Assembly: GCA_018383835.1 (NCBI GenBank)
Contig: JAHAWR010000053.1
Location: 1-8,669, forward strand
From: Candidatus Jordarchaeia archaeon
GTDB taxonomy: Archaea; Asgardarchaeota; Jordiarchaeia; Jordiarchaeales; Freyrarchaeaceae
Length of the DNA stretch: 8,669 nt
Reading direction: 5' to 3'
A model generated the notes under the pieces. That model was not told where the DNA came from, made no database searches, and saw only the letters and a list, made by a program, of their open reading frames with translations. The position numbers and the translations under genes were made by a program. Of this stretch, positions 1-6,422 are shown piece by piece; within the stretch, counting starts at the first letter, position 1, and every line of letters starts with the position of its first letter.

Positions 1-454
1 GTCATTCGTTAACGGCCCTATCGCCAAAAGGACGGTGCCTGAAGTGCACTTTGATGCCAAAAATTCGGCGACGTTGAGCGACATTGGAACATTGGCATCC
101 CCCCTCCTCCAATATTCCTTCTCCCTCAAATCCGAACATGAATTCCTGTAACGGGAAAGTGGCTCTCCCAAGCCCACTATTACAGGCACGTCCACCCTCC
201 CAGCCAACCTCAAAACTTTGCAGGCAACTTTAGCCCTCAACAGTGTGTTCCCGTAAACAGTGGTAACTCCCTCTAAGGCTACTCAGGAGACCTACAGCTA
301 AAGCGCTTTCAATTCCCATTGGATTTTGGTTTTTGAATGTGCCTTTGCGGGCTTAAATTATTCCTTTCAATTCCCCATTGGATTTTGGTTTTTGAATGCC
401 GTTGAGGCCGACATCCGTGTCTACAACAACCCTCCTCAAGCGTCCCCCTCCCAT
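1..454 (-). pseudogene. Inosine/uridine-preferring nucleoside hydrolase, disrupted (window cuts its 3' end)
   Basis: Members of this family hydrolyse the N-glycosidic bond of ribonucleosides, using Ca2+ held by an N-terminal DxDxxxDD motif. On the minus strand an ATG at 454-452 opens MGGGRLRRVVVDTDVGLNG, which matches the family start (VVVDTD). Reading then enters a 93-bp repeat insertion (398-306) and stops at an in-frame TAA inside it. Beyond the insertion, 304-275 reads ALAVGLLSSL, the expected continuation after DTDxGxDD. A one-base shift near 274 leads into EGVTTVYGN and, to the window edge, VDVPVIVGLGEPLSR, VPMSLNVAEFLASK and AIGPLTND. The typical HGxDGLG segment is missing from this frame, but the next frame at about 146-110 reads GIH and NIGGG, suggesting further shifts. 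The second Asp pair appears as NG instead of DD. Family assignment is fairly sure; loss of function is inferred from the insertion, stops and shifts. Confidence 0.8.
306..398. CRISPR. CRISPR-like repeat-spacer-repeat unit inserted in the nucleoside hydrolase gene
   Basis: Two copies of a ~34-bp repeat lie at 306-339 and 364-398. They are identical except for one extra C in the second, and are separated by 24 nt (340-363). Read on the minus strand each begins CATTCAAAAACC and ends GGGAATTGAAAG. The last eight bases, ATTGAAAG, equal the crRNA 5' tag known from archaeal type I/III systems such as Pyrococcus. Each repeat also has inverted ends (CTTTCAA / TTGAATG) and an inner CAAT-ATTG stem. The spacer is too short for a normal archaeal array, where 35-45 nt is usual, and no cas gene is present. 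The outer edges coincide with the break in the hydrolase reading frame, so the 93 bp behave as one inserted block. It may be a decayed mini-array, a crRNA-like regulator, or a small MITE-like element. Confidence 0.5.
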
Positions 455-463
455 GTGGCTACC

Positions 464-496
464 ATTTAAATCTGCCTTTTACTAGTTAATATTTTG
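464..496. promoter_or_regulatory. Divergent promoter region with two AT boxes
   Basis: The 52 bp between the hydrolase ATG (454, minus) and the coiled-coil gene start (507, plus) contain two AT-rich boxes: ATTTAAAT at about 466-473 and AGTTAATATTTT at about 484-495. The left box is correctly placed (about 25-30 bp) for a plus-strand start near 497, just before the GTG at 507. The right box is correctly placed for a minus-strand start near 463, just before the ATG at 454. The right box could instead drive leaderless initiation at the ATG at 519. This is inferred from spacing only. Confidence 0.4.
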
Positions 497-506
497 TGAG
501 CCGCGA

Positions 507-2024
507 GTGTGGGGGTTCATGTTGGTCGAGATTCTTTCAGTCCCCTTCGCCGTTCAGAGAAAAAACATCTTTTCGCCTGAGGACGAGGACCCCATTGAGG
601 TTGCCTCAGCGTTCCTCCTCATCTGGAGGAAAGTTTCTGGCGGTGAGCTCTCCTCAGTTTCGCGGTTTTTCTTCCCCGTTCACCTGGTGCCTGTCGACGA
701 GGAGAACATGGTAGCCGTGGAGGCTACTGGCTCATTTTCGGACGTGGTCTTCCACTTCCCATCCCCTTTAACTCTCGGTGAGCTCAAGGTGAGGCGGCTG
801 GAATCATTCGTTGAGATACTGAAAACAGCGGTGGCGTCTGCTAGAAAGGCTTACTCCAAGCCGCTTAAGGCTAGCATAGCCGGGCTGGTTGGCGGCGCCA
901 TCTCTAAAGAGCTCGCTGAACGCCTGAAGATGGTGGAGCAGTGGAAGGTTAACCCGGCAGAGCTCGTCCCCGGAAAGGTTTCCTTGAAGGCTGCAGCGGG
1001 CCACGCGTCGTCCCTTATCTTGTTGACGAAGGGCAACTTGGAGCGGATTGCCGAGTCATTCAGGGAAAACATAAGGTTGGCCGATGAAATGCTCTCATTT
1101 TTCAGGGAAGAGATAGGGCGGCTCGAGGAGAACGCTGAAAGAGAAAAGGAGAAGCTTAGGAGGGAAGCCCAAGAAGAGATAGATACGGAGAGGAAAAGGC
1201 TTGATGACGAGATCAAACGTATAGAAGCCTCAAGGTTCCTAGAGAGTCCACCTAGCACCTCCTCCCTTTCGCACTACGCGAGAAAACTGGAGAAAGCCAT
1301 TTCAGACGCTACGTCTGGAGGCGACCCAGAATCAACTCTTGAGAAAATAGGCGCCGTCATATCCTCCCTCAAGGAGGCGGTTGCGGCATTCTCTAGGGTT
1401 GAGAGGGAGTACTTGGGCTACCTTAACCGCAGGAGCCAGTTCGAGAGGGAAAAAGAGCACCTTAAAAGGAAAGCCGAAAATGAGTTCCGCAAGAAGGAGG
1501 AGGGAATCCTTAGGGAACTGGAGAGGGAGATTGCGAAAGTGGACTCTGAAGCAGAGCGGATGAGGCGCCTCCTCTCCGAGGCAGTTAGGCTGAGAAACGA
1601 CTACGAAGAATTATTCAGGAGGTGGCTCGCCCAAGCCAGAGGCCGGGGTGAAGCGAACAGCGTCTTTCTTATTTCAGCGTCATCTTTCCCCGGGAAGCCT
1701 CCGGTGACGGTCTATGTTCCATTTTTCGTCTTTAGAGTGGTCGGCGGGAAAGACGAGGTCTTCCTGGTTCCGCCAGTGGTCGTGGATTCCGGTGGCGTTA
1801 ACCCCTCAGCTCCACTCGAGGAGCTCGTAAGCGTAAGCCTCAACGAGGAGACGATGAGTGCCATATCCTCCGGGCTGAAGAAGCTTAACTACCTGCTAAA
1901 CCCCGAGATGGCTAACCTCTTCTTGAGGGGGATAAGCATCCTAGCAGAGGCGGGAGTCGTGAAGAAAAGGGAAGCAGAAGAGGTAAAGAGCTTCTACGAC
2001 CAATACCTGAAGCCGGCCTTCTAA
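507..2024 (+). CDS. Uncharacterised coiled-coil protein, partner of the downstream amidoligase
   Basis: I do not recognise a named family. The 505 residues fall into an N-terminal globular part (about 1-95, with hydrophobic strands such as RFFFPVHLVPV at 53-63), a helical part (95-175), and two long charged helices rich in Glu/Lys/Arg with heptad character (about 176-243 and 283-378). A Ser/Pro-rich break (246-256) separates the helices. A second beta-rich patch follows (about 384-425, including VPFFVFRV and VFLVPPVVV), then a helical tail. The two Pro-flanked beta patches at either end of the coil suggest a hairpin-like coiled coil that brings the ends together. No signal peptide or membrane segment is evident, so it is probably cytoplasmic. 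The start may be GTG 507 or ATG 519; the latter follows a GGGGG run and is equally plausible. It lies 54 bp upstream of the ligase gene on the same strand, which suggests joint function, possibly scaffolding or substrate handling (inference). Confidence 0.85.
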   Translation: MWGFMLVEILSVPFAVQRKNIFSPEDEDPIEVASAFLLIWRKVSGGELSSVSRFFFPVHLVPVDEENMVAVEATGSFSDVVFHFPSPLTLGELKVRRLESFVEILKTAVASARKAYSKPLKASIAGLVGGAISKELAERLKMVEQWKVNPAELVPGKVSLKAAAGHASSLILLTKGNLERIAESFRENIRLADEMLSFFREEIGRLEENAEREKEKLRREAQEEIDTERKRLDDEIKRIEASRFLESPPSTSSLSHYARKLEKAISDATSGGDPESTLEKIGAVISSLKEAVAAFSRVEREYLGYLNRRSQFEREKEHLKRKAENEFRKKEEGILRELEREIAKVDSEAERMRRLLSEAVRLRNDYEELFRRWLAQARGRGEANSVFLISASSFPGKPPVTVYVPFFVFRVVGGKDEVFLVPPVVVDSGGVNPSAPLEELVSVSLNEETMSAISSGLKKLNYLLNPEMANLFLRGISILAEAGVVKKREAEEVKSFYDQYLKPAF

Positions 2025-2035
2025 GAGGCAACGGG

Positions 2036-2050
2036 AGAAACACTTATTGA
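2036..2050 (+). promoter_or_regulatory. Possible promoter of the amidoligase gene
   Basis: GAAACACTTATT in the 54-bp gap resembles an archaeal BRE (purine, AA) followed by a TATA-like box. It is about 25-30 bp upstream of 2070, so a transcript could begin just before the GTG at 2079. No clear Shine-Dalgarno sequence precedes either GTG 2079 or ATG 2088, which fits leaderless or near-leaderless initiation. The gene may therefore have its own promoter besides read-through from the coiled-coil gene. Confidence 0.35.
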
Positions 2051-2078
2051 CTTCCACCCCCTATCAAGTGATGGATGC

Positions 2079-5000
2079 GTGGTTGGCATGCCCCGGCTCC
2101 CCTTCACCCAGGGAATAGAGATGGAGGTTCAGGTGGTTGATGGAGGGGGGAGGCTGCTCCGCGGCGCACCCCTACTGCAGGCTTGGAAGCACCTCATGGA
2201 GAACGCTCTGAAAAACCTTCAAAGGGCCGCCGCAAGCGCGCCCTCCGAGGTCTCGGGCAAGCTTCTAGGTGTTTCATTCAAGGAGAAGGAGAGGAGGGGG
2301 AAGCGGCTGCCATACATCGTCGCCTCATACAAAACCCCCAAAGGCAGCATTGAAGTTGACGTGTTCGGTCCAGACCCAAACGTGAGCCAGATAACCTGGA
2401 TTCTGGAGCTCGTAACCCCCCCATGCGAGTCAATTGAAGAGCTCGAATGGTGGATTAGAACCCTTTACAGTGCGGCATACGCCTCCCTCCCCCCAGGATG
2501 CTCCCTCATCTCCATAGGATTCAACCCGCTTGAGGAAGAGTACAGGAGCGGGGTGACCTTCGGGGACCACTACCATATAGGTGGAATGAGAAGGCAGGAC
2601 GTGCCTGCGATATATAACATGATAAGGGCATTCGTCCCCCACATGATAGCTCTCACAGCAAACTCTCCCTTCATCAGGGAGGGAGTTACGGGCATCGTCA
2701 AGGTGCAGAGGAGGGGGAAAACAACAATACTCGGGAAGGACTGCGTTCGCGACATCAGGCTCAAGTACAACGTGAGCCAGGTTGGCCCAGCGGACAAGGA
2801 CCACTACATCCCGTACCTCGAATCCTTGGACAGGCGTCTCTTCGACAGGGTGGTAATGAGGGAGCCTCCAGATGATAGGTACGTGGACGTCTTCCCCTTC
2901 ACAGACTACGGGACGATTGAAGTCAGGGTTTTTGACTCACAGTTCAGCGTGGCGAGGAGGCTGGCGGTGGTAGCGCTTCTCCAGGCCCTAGCCCTCAAAG
3001 CCATCAGGCTTAGCAGCAAGGAGGTCAGGGTTCCAAACGTCAGCTCAAGCGTGCTCGTCGAAAACAGGGAAAAAGCCATCCTATACGCTCTGCTAGGGAA
3101 GTTTTTCCCTGACAGGGGGTTGCAGGGGAGGGCGGCCTCGCTCTACAACGCTTCACCCTCAGGAACCCCTTACACTAAGCTTTTCGAAGCAGTCCGGGGA
3201 ATGCTAGAATACGTGAAAGAAGAGGTTGAAGAGCTCGGCCTCCAAGAATACCTGAAACCCTTCCTCGTCTCCGTCTACGGCTCAAAGCGCCTTGAACCAC
3301 CGTGCTCTCCAGCGGACTACCTCCTGTACCTCTACGACTCGTCCGGCGGAAACATGGACTCCGTAGTCCGTAGCCTGATAGAGATCACTCATAAATACTG
3401 CACTGGCCCCGGAGACCCAGTCCTCGAAGCCTTCGGGGAGGCTGAAGTAGTAGTCGCGGAGACGCCTCGCCCAGCGGTCAAAGTGTCCATGAATGCGGAG
3501 ACATCAGCCTCCATGGTAGTCGCGGGGGAAAAAATACCCTTCACCGTAGAGTTGGAGGGGGAAAGAGACGTTGAAGCAACGCTGATAGCTAAGGTGGTTC
3601 TCGCTGAGAGAGACGAAGCCCTCCAAGCCGCCATAAAAAATGTAACGCTAAAGGCGGGTAGGCTCGTTAAGGTTACAGGATCGCAGCTTCCCTTAACAAT
3701 CCCCCTCAAGGCGTTTCAGGGAGTTAAGGCGTGCCGCCTGAAGTTCACCCTGAAAGGCGAGGGCGTGGACGCGTGCGAAGCCGAAACTAGAACATTCAGG
3801 GCTGTCGCGACCCCCAACGTCAAAATTACAGCCGAAGCCCCGCCGAAGACCATCACAAAGGGAGAAAAAAGGGAGCTCAAGGTGAGGGTGGAAAGCAAAA
3901 CACCTGCGTTCAAGGGAGAATATCAAGTAATGGTTCTCGCGGAAAAACCCGGGAAGACCACCCCCATCATAACCAAGAGGATAAGCCCTCCCGGAGTGGT
4001 AAGCGTGCCACTCCCCTCAAGCAGAGAAGAACAGTACTCGCTCAGGATCCAAGTGTCCTACATGGGCGAGCAAGTGGCAGAACACAGAACCCCACCAATA
4101 AAAGTGGAAAAAGTGGTTGAGAAGCCAGCTAAGCCTACCATGGCAGAAGTTCCACGGGAAGAAGCGGCTGTGGCGAAGGCGGTGAAGCCGGCTGCGCCAC
4201 CCACCATAGCGCCCAGAAGGACAGAGGCGGTTGCTGTTAAAGTGGAGGAAGCCAAGCCCAAGGTTAGAGTGGTTACGACGTTCACCCCTCCCACGCAGGC
4301 AAAGCAAGCGGAGCTAGGGGCCCCCCAGATAAGCGCTAGTACGCCGACAGCCCCAAAACCGCCTGCTATGGCACGGCCGAAGGCTCCCGCTCCAAGAGCT
4401 CCAAGCGCTGTTAAGCCTCCTAAGCCTGCCCGCCCATTAAGGCCACCAGCACGCCCCCAAGTTTCCACCAAGGATAAATACGGAATAACTAAACGTAAAA
4501 AGGCTGCTCCCGCCGGAGTTAGGGTTTCGAGGACTGTGGACGTATCCCGCGTTTCGCTTAAGCCCCGGGTGAGCGCGTCTGGCGACGTCCTCAACTCCAT
4601 CGTCAAGTGGGGTGAAACATGTAAAGCTGTTTTCGAGCTCAGAAACCTAAACCCGGAGGTGGTGGGCCCATTTTTTGTTGAAGTCATGGTGGAGGGGGAG
4701 GAGGAGAAGCTACTGGACTTCAGGGAGCTGACTGTGAAGCAGTCTGAGAAGCTAACATACAAGGTTAAAGCTGGAAAAGATGTTAAGGGAGAGCGTTTCG
4801 CCTTCAGATGCCGCATACTCCATGGCGAAGCAGTTTTAGCAGAGTGTAAGACGAGAAGCGTGCAAGTTAGCCCCCTACCAGTTAAGGACGCAGTTAAGGT
4901 TGTGGGCGTCGACTACCCTAGGGAGGCAGCGGCCTCCTCAACTATTGTCGTTAAGTTCAAGGTGGATGTTAAAGGCATCGTGAAGCCCGTTAAGCTAGCT

Positions 5001-5843
5001 GTCTCCGCGGCGACCGACACTGTGGCGAGGAAAGAGTATGTTGTGAGCGAGGGAAAACACGTCTTGCCCATCGCAGTCAAAGCATGGAGGGAAAAGGGAA
5101 AACACGAGCTGAAGTTAAGCTTGGACGCTGAAGGAGTAAAACTCTACAGGAAAGAACTGGCAGTACAAACGCTCCCTCAACCCCCAGCCACCGCCAGCAT
5201 AGCTCTAGAATCAAAAAACCCGCATGCAGGAAGCCAGATCAAGTACATCCTCAAAATAAAGAATAACGACGACCAGCAAGCGGAGGTCAAGGGGGAGGTC
5301 AGCCTCATCACGCTCCAAGGAGAGCTGGAAGCGGAGGACAAAATCAACCTCAAACTCAAACCGAGAAGAGAAACCGAAATCCGCGGAAAAATCGAAACCC
5401 CCCCGTGGATCACGGGAAAGCACGTGTACCTGCAAGCCACACTGCAACTTAAAACCCGAAAAGGTATCCACACCCTAACGGAAACGTCACCCCCCATCAC
5501 GATAACCCCCCCACCCAGCCCCCTCGTAAAGGTCACATTCACCAAAACTCCATCCACAGTTAAGGAGGAACAGAAAGTCAAGCTGACAATTAACGTGAAA
5601 AAGAAAATTCCATCACCAATTCAGGTGAACCTAACAGCGACCACACCGACATCAACACAAAAAGTCTGGAGCGGAAAAATCAAACAACAAGAAAAAACCA
5701 TAACCGTAACGTGGAAAACCCCACGAACACCAAACCCCACACTTATCCACCTGAAAACAGAAGTCTACACTGAAGGAAGACTACTACCACCCGAAGTCGC
5801 ACAAGCACCAATACAAAAAATAAAAATAACGAAAAACACATAA
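2079..5843 (+). CDS. GCS2-type carboxylate-amine ligase fused to Ig-like beta domains
   Basis: Residues 8 to about 450 match the glutamate-cysteine ligase type 2 (GCS2, YbdK-like) fold of the glutamine-synthetase superfamily, which forms amide bonds between a carboxylate and an amine using ATP. Visible motifs are GIEMEV (12-17, metal-binding Glu), an acidic strand EVDVFGPDPN (92-101) leading to LELVTPP, GDHYHIGG (162-169), TANSPF (193-198) and GTIEVRVFDSQFS (278-290). The core thus looks catalytically intact. Residues 464-675 hold two Ig/CARDB-like beta domains. Residues 680-815 form a Pro/Ala/Lys-rich low-complexity linker, and 825-1250 hold about four more beta domains. GCS2 enzymes are usually about 370-450 residues, so some 800 residues are added. 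There is no signal peptide or membrane helix, so the beta domains are probably cytoplasmic scaffolds. The last ~150 codons become strongly A/C-rich (many Thr, Pro, Lys, Asn). The start is GTG 2079, or ATG 2088, from which PRLPFTQGIEMEV still fits. Substrate unknown; a peptide-tagging or protein-modifying role is inference. Confidence 0.85.
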   Translation: MVGMPRLPFTQGIEMEVQVVDGGGRLLRGAPLLQAWKHLMENALKNLQRAAASAPSEVSGKLLGVSFKEKERRGKRLPYIVASYKTPKGSIEVDVFGPDPNVSQITWILELVTPPCESIEELEWWIRTLYSAAYASLPPGCSLISIGFNPLEEEYRSGVTFGDHYHIGGMRRQDVPAIYNMIRAFVPHMIALTANSPFIREGVTGIVKVQRRGKTTILGKDCVRDIRLKYNVSQVGPADKDHYIPYLESLDRRLFDRVVMREPPDDRYVDVFPFTDYGTIEVRVFDSQFSVARRLAVVALLQALALKAIRLSSKEVRVPNVSSSVLVENREKAILYALLGKFFPDRGLQGRAASLYNASPSGTPYTKLFEAVRGMLEYVKEEVEELGLQEYLKPFLVSVYGSKRLEPPCSPADYLLYLYDSSGGNMDSVVRSLIEITHKYCTGPGDPVLEAFGEAEVVVAETPRPAVKVSMNAETSASMVVAGEKIPFTVELEGERDVEATLIAKVVLAERDEALQAAIKNVTLKAGRLVKVTGSQLPLTIPLKAFQGVKACRLKFTLKGEGVDACEAETRTFRAVATPNVKITAEAPPKTITKGEKRELKVRVESKTPAFKGEYQVMVLAEKPGKTTPIITKRISPPGVVSVPLPSSREEQYSLRIQVSYMGEQVAEHRTPPIKVEKVVEKPAKPTMAEVPREEAAVAKAVKPAAPPTIAPRRTEAVAVKVEEAKPKVRVVTTFTPPTQAKQAELGAPQISASTPTAPKPPAMARPKAPAPRAPSAVKPPKPARPLRPPARPQVSTKDKYGITKRKKAAPAGVRVSRTVDVSRVSLKPRVSASGDVLNSIVKWGETCKAVFELRNLNPEVVGPFFVEVMVEGEEEKLLDFRELTVKQSEKLTYKVKAGKDVKGERFAFRCRILHGEAVLAECKTRSVQVSPLPVKDAVKVVGVDYPREAAASSTIVVKFKVDVKGIVKPVKLAVSAATDTVARKEYVVSEGKHVLPIAVKAWREKGKHELKLSLDAEGVKLYRKELAVQTLPQPPATASIALESKNPHAGSQIKYILKIKNNDDQQAEVKGEVSLITLQGELEAEDKINLKLKPRRETEIRGKIETPPWITGKHVYLQATLQLKTRKGIHTLTETSPPITITPPPSPLVKVTFTKTPSTVKEEQKVKLTINVKKKIPSPIQVNLTATTPTSTQKVWSGKIKQQEKTITVTWKTPRTPNPTLIHLKTEVYTEGRLLPPEVAQAPIQKIKITKNT

Positions 5844-5932
5844 TTTCAATCCCCTATATAGGATTTTGGCTTTTGAAAGGTGAAGCAGGACACGACAAAT
5901 TTTCAATTCCCATGATTTTTGTTTTTGAAATG
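5843..5932. CRISPR. Second CRISPR-like repeat-spacer-repeat unit
   Basis: Diverged copies of the repeat at 306-398 occur at 5843-5880 and 5900-5932, separated by about 19-21 nt. The start-to-start period is 57 bp, nearly equal to the 58 bp of the first unit, and total length is 90 bp against 93. Both copies keep TTTCAAT(T/C)CCC at the left, GATTTT in the middle and TTTTGAAA at the right. The left copy has CCTATATAGG, a perfect palindrome, where the first unit has the CAAT/ATTG stem. The unit abuts the TAA of the amidoligase gene, so its T-rich runs could also act as that gene's transcription terminator. The copies are less alike than those of the first unit, suggesting an older insertion. No cas genes are nearby. 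Confidence 0.45.
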
Positions 5933-6303
5933 GTTTGTTGTTTTGTTTGTTTTGTGGGTGGTTTTTCGATTATCTATTTTTTGTTTTTTAGGGGGGTTTG
6001 TTGGGTGGTTGGTTTGTGGTATGGTTTTTTCTGGGTTTTTGCTGGGTTTCTGGTTTCTTTGTTGGTGGTTGGATGTGGTTTTTAGTGGGTTTTTCGAAGG
6101 TTGGTTTTTTTGGGTGTGTTTTGGCTGTGTGGGTTGCTTTTTGTTTTTGGCTGTGGCTGGGGGTGTGGTGTTTTGAGGCGGGCTTGGGTGGGTTGGTGGT
6201 TGAAGTTTTGGTTGGGTGATTGGTTTCTGTTTTTTGGGTGGCTTCTTTTTGTTTGGGGTTTGTTGTTTTTAGGTTTTTGTTGTGTTATGTTTTTCTTTGG
6301 CGG
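5933..6303. other. GT-rich stretch without a convincing gene
   Basis: These 371 bases are almost purely G and T on the plus strand. Several reading frames stay open on both strands, but only because the bias removes stop codons from the A/C-rich strand and gives Phe/Val/Leu/Gly/Trp/Cys strings on the other. The predicted peptides have no conserved motif, no consistent start and no codon structure. I see no RNA gene or clear promoter. It is probably the spacer between the amidoligase gene and the disrupted B3/4 gene. Confidence 0.6.
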
Positions 6304-6381
6304 GTGCTTGGTGTTGGAGTGGGTGAGGTTTGTTGGGTGGTTAGTGGAGTGGTCTCCTTGGTTATGGGGTGGTGTGTGGGG
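6304..6381 (+). pseudogene. Putative 5' fragment of the B3/4-domain gene, cut off by the IS
   Basis: From a GTG at 6304 the plus strand reads VLGVGVGEVCWVVSG and ends VMGWCVG at 6381. Joining 6381 to 8271, i.e. removing the IS between its two GG dinucleotides, continues in frame into FEEVERIEAEV. This gives a short hydrophobic strand with a VxxGV-like pattern ahead of the first helix, as expected at the start of solo B3/4 proteins. The doubt is that GT-rich DNA encodes Val/Gly/Trp/Cys strings by default, so the resemblance may be chance. Confidence 0.4.
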
Positions 6382-6385
6382 TTCC

Positions 6386-6422
6386 AGACTAAGTATGGAT
6401 AAGTTTGATCCATGCTTAGTCT
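6386..6422. repeat. Right-end hairpin of the IS
   Basis: A 15-bp inverted repeat, AGACTAAGTATGGAT (6386-6400) and ATCCATGCTTAGTCT (6408-6422), encloses a 7-nt loop. All positions pair except one T/G, which is a wobble in plus-strand RNA and a C/A mismatch in minus-strand RNA. It lies 4 bp inside the inferred right border. It may be a recombinase binding site, part of the omega-RNA, or a terminator-like structure. The tnpB frame runs through it. Confidence 0.7.
6390..6405 (+). repeat. Subterminal inverted repeat of the IS, right copy
   Basis: TAAGTATGGATAAGTT at this site matches TAAGTATAGATAAGCT, read on the minus strand at 8226-8211, in 14 of 16 positions. Both read inward from the element ends. 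It also forms the loop-side half of the right-end hairpin. IS607 elements lack classical terminal inverted repeats, so this is better taken as a shared TnpA-binding motif. Confidence 0.55.

Larger units (their letters stand above)
5400..6381. other. Abrupt amino/keto (A+C to G+T) strand-composition switch
   Basis: On the plus strand, 5461-5520 is 47/60 A+C and 5701-5760 is 46/60 A+C, whereas 6001-6060 is 55/60 G+T and 6301-6380 is 70/80 G+T. The switch falls on the repeat unit at 5843-5932. Genes to the left, and the B3/4 gene body after 8271, have ordinary composition. Such a switch (AC-rich left, GT-rich right) has the polarity expected at a replication start, but it is far more local and extreme than genome-scale skew. 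Other sources could be strand-biased mutation or deamination of exposed single strands. Confidence 0.6.

Noticed and set aside
851..1258. A 135-codon Ser-rich minus-strand open frame within the coiled-coil gene.
   Set aside because: Ser/Leu/Phe-rich antisense frames are expected opposite Glu/Lys/Arg-rich coiled coils.
4058..4816. A 252-codon open frame on the minus strand inside the amidoligase gene.
   Set aside because: It is antisense to the Pro/Ala-rich linker; its Gly/Ala/Thr/Ser-rich product mirrors the sense codons and shows no independent motif.
5177..5581. Minus-strand open frames at the 3' part of the amidoligase gene.
   Set aside because: They are shadows of an A/C-rich coding region; the sense strand has clear beta-domain sequence and continuous codon usage.
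5843..5932. The idea that the composition switch and repeats mark a standard archaeal replication origin.
   Set aside because: No Orc1/Cdc6 gene and no recognisable origin-recognition-box sequence are present in the window, and the skew is too local. Kept only as one hypothesis for the switch.
6065..6380. A long open frame on the minus strand of the GT-rich tract, rich in Pro/Asn/Gln/Lys/His/Thr.
   Set aside because: The A/C-rich strand hardly contains stop codons, so openness is uninformative. The peptide is low complexity and lacks a start or a recognisable domain.
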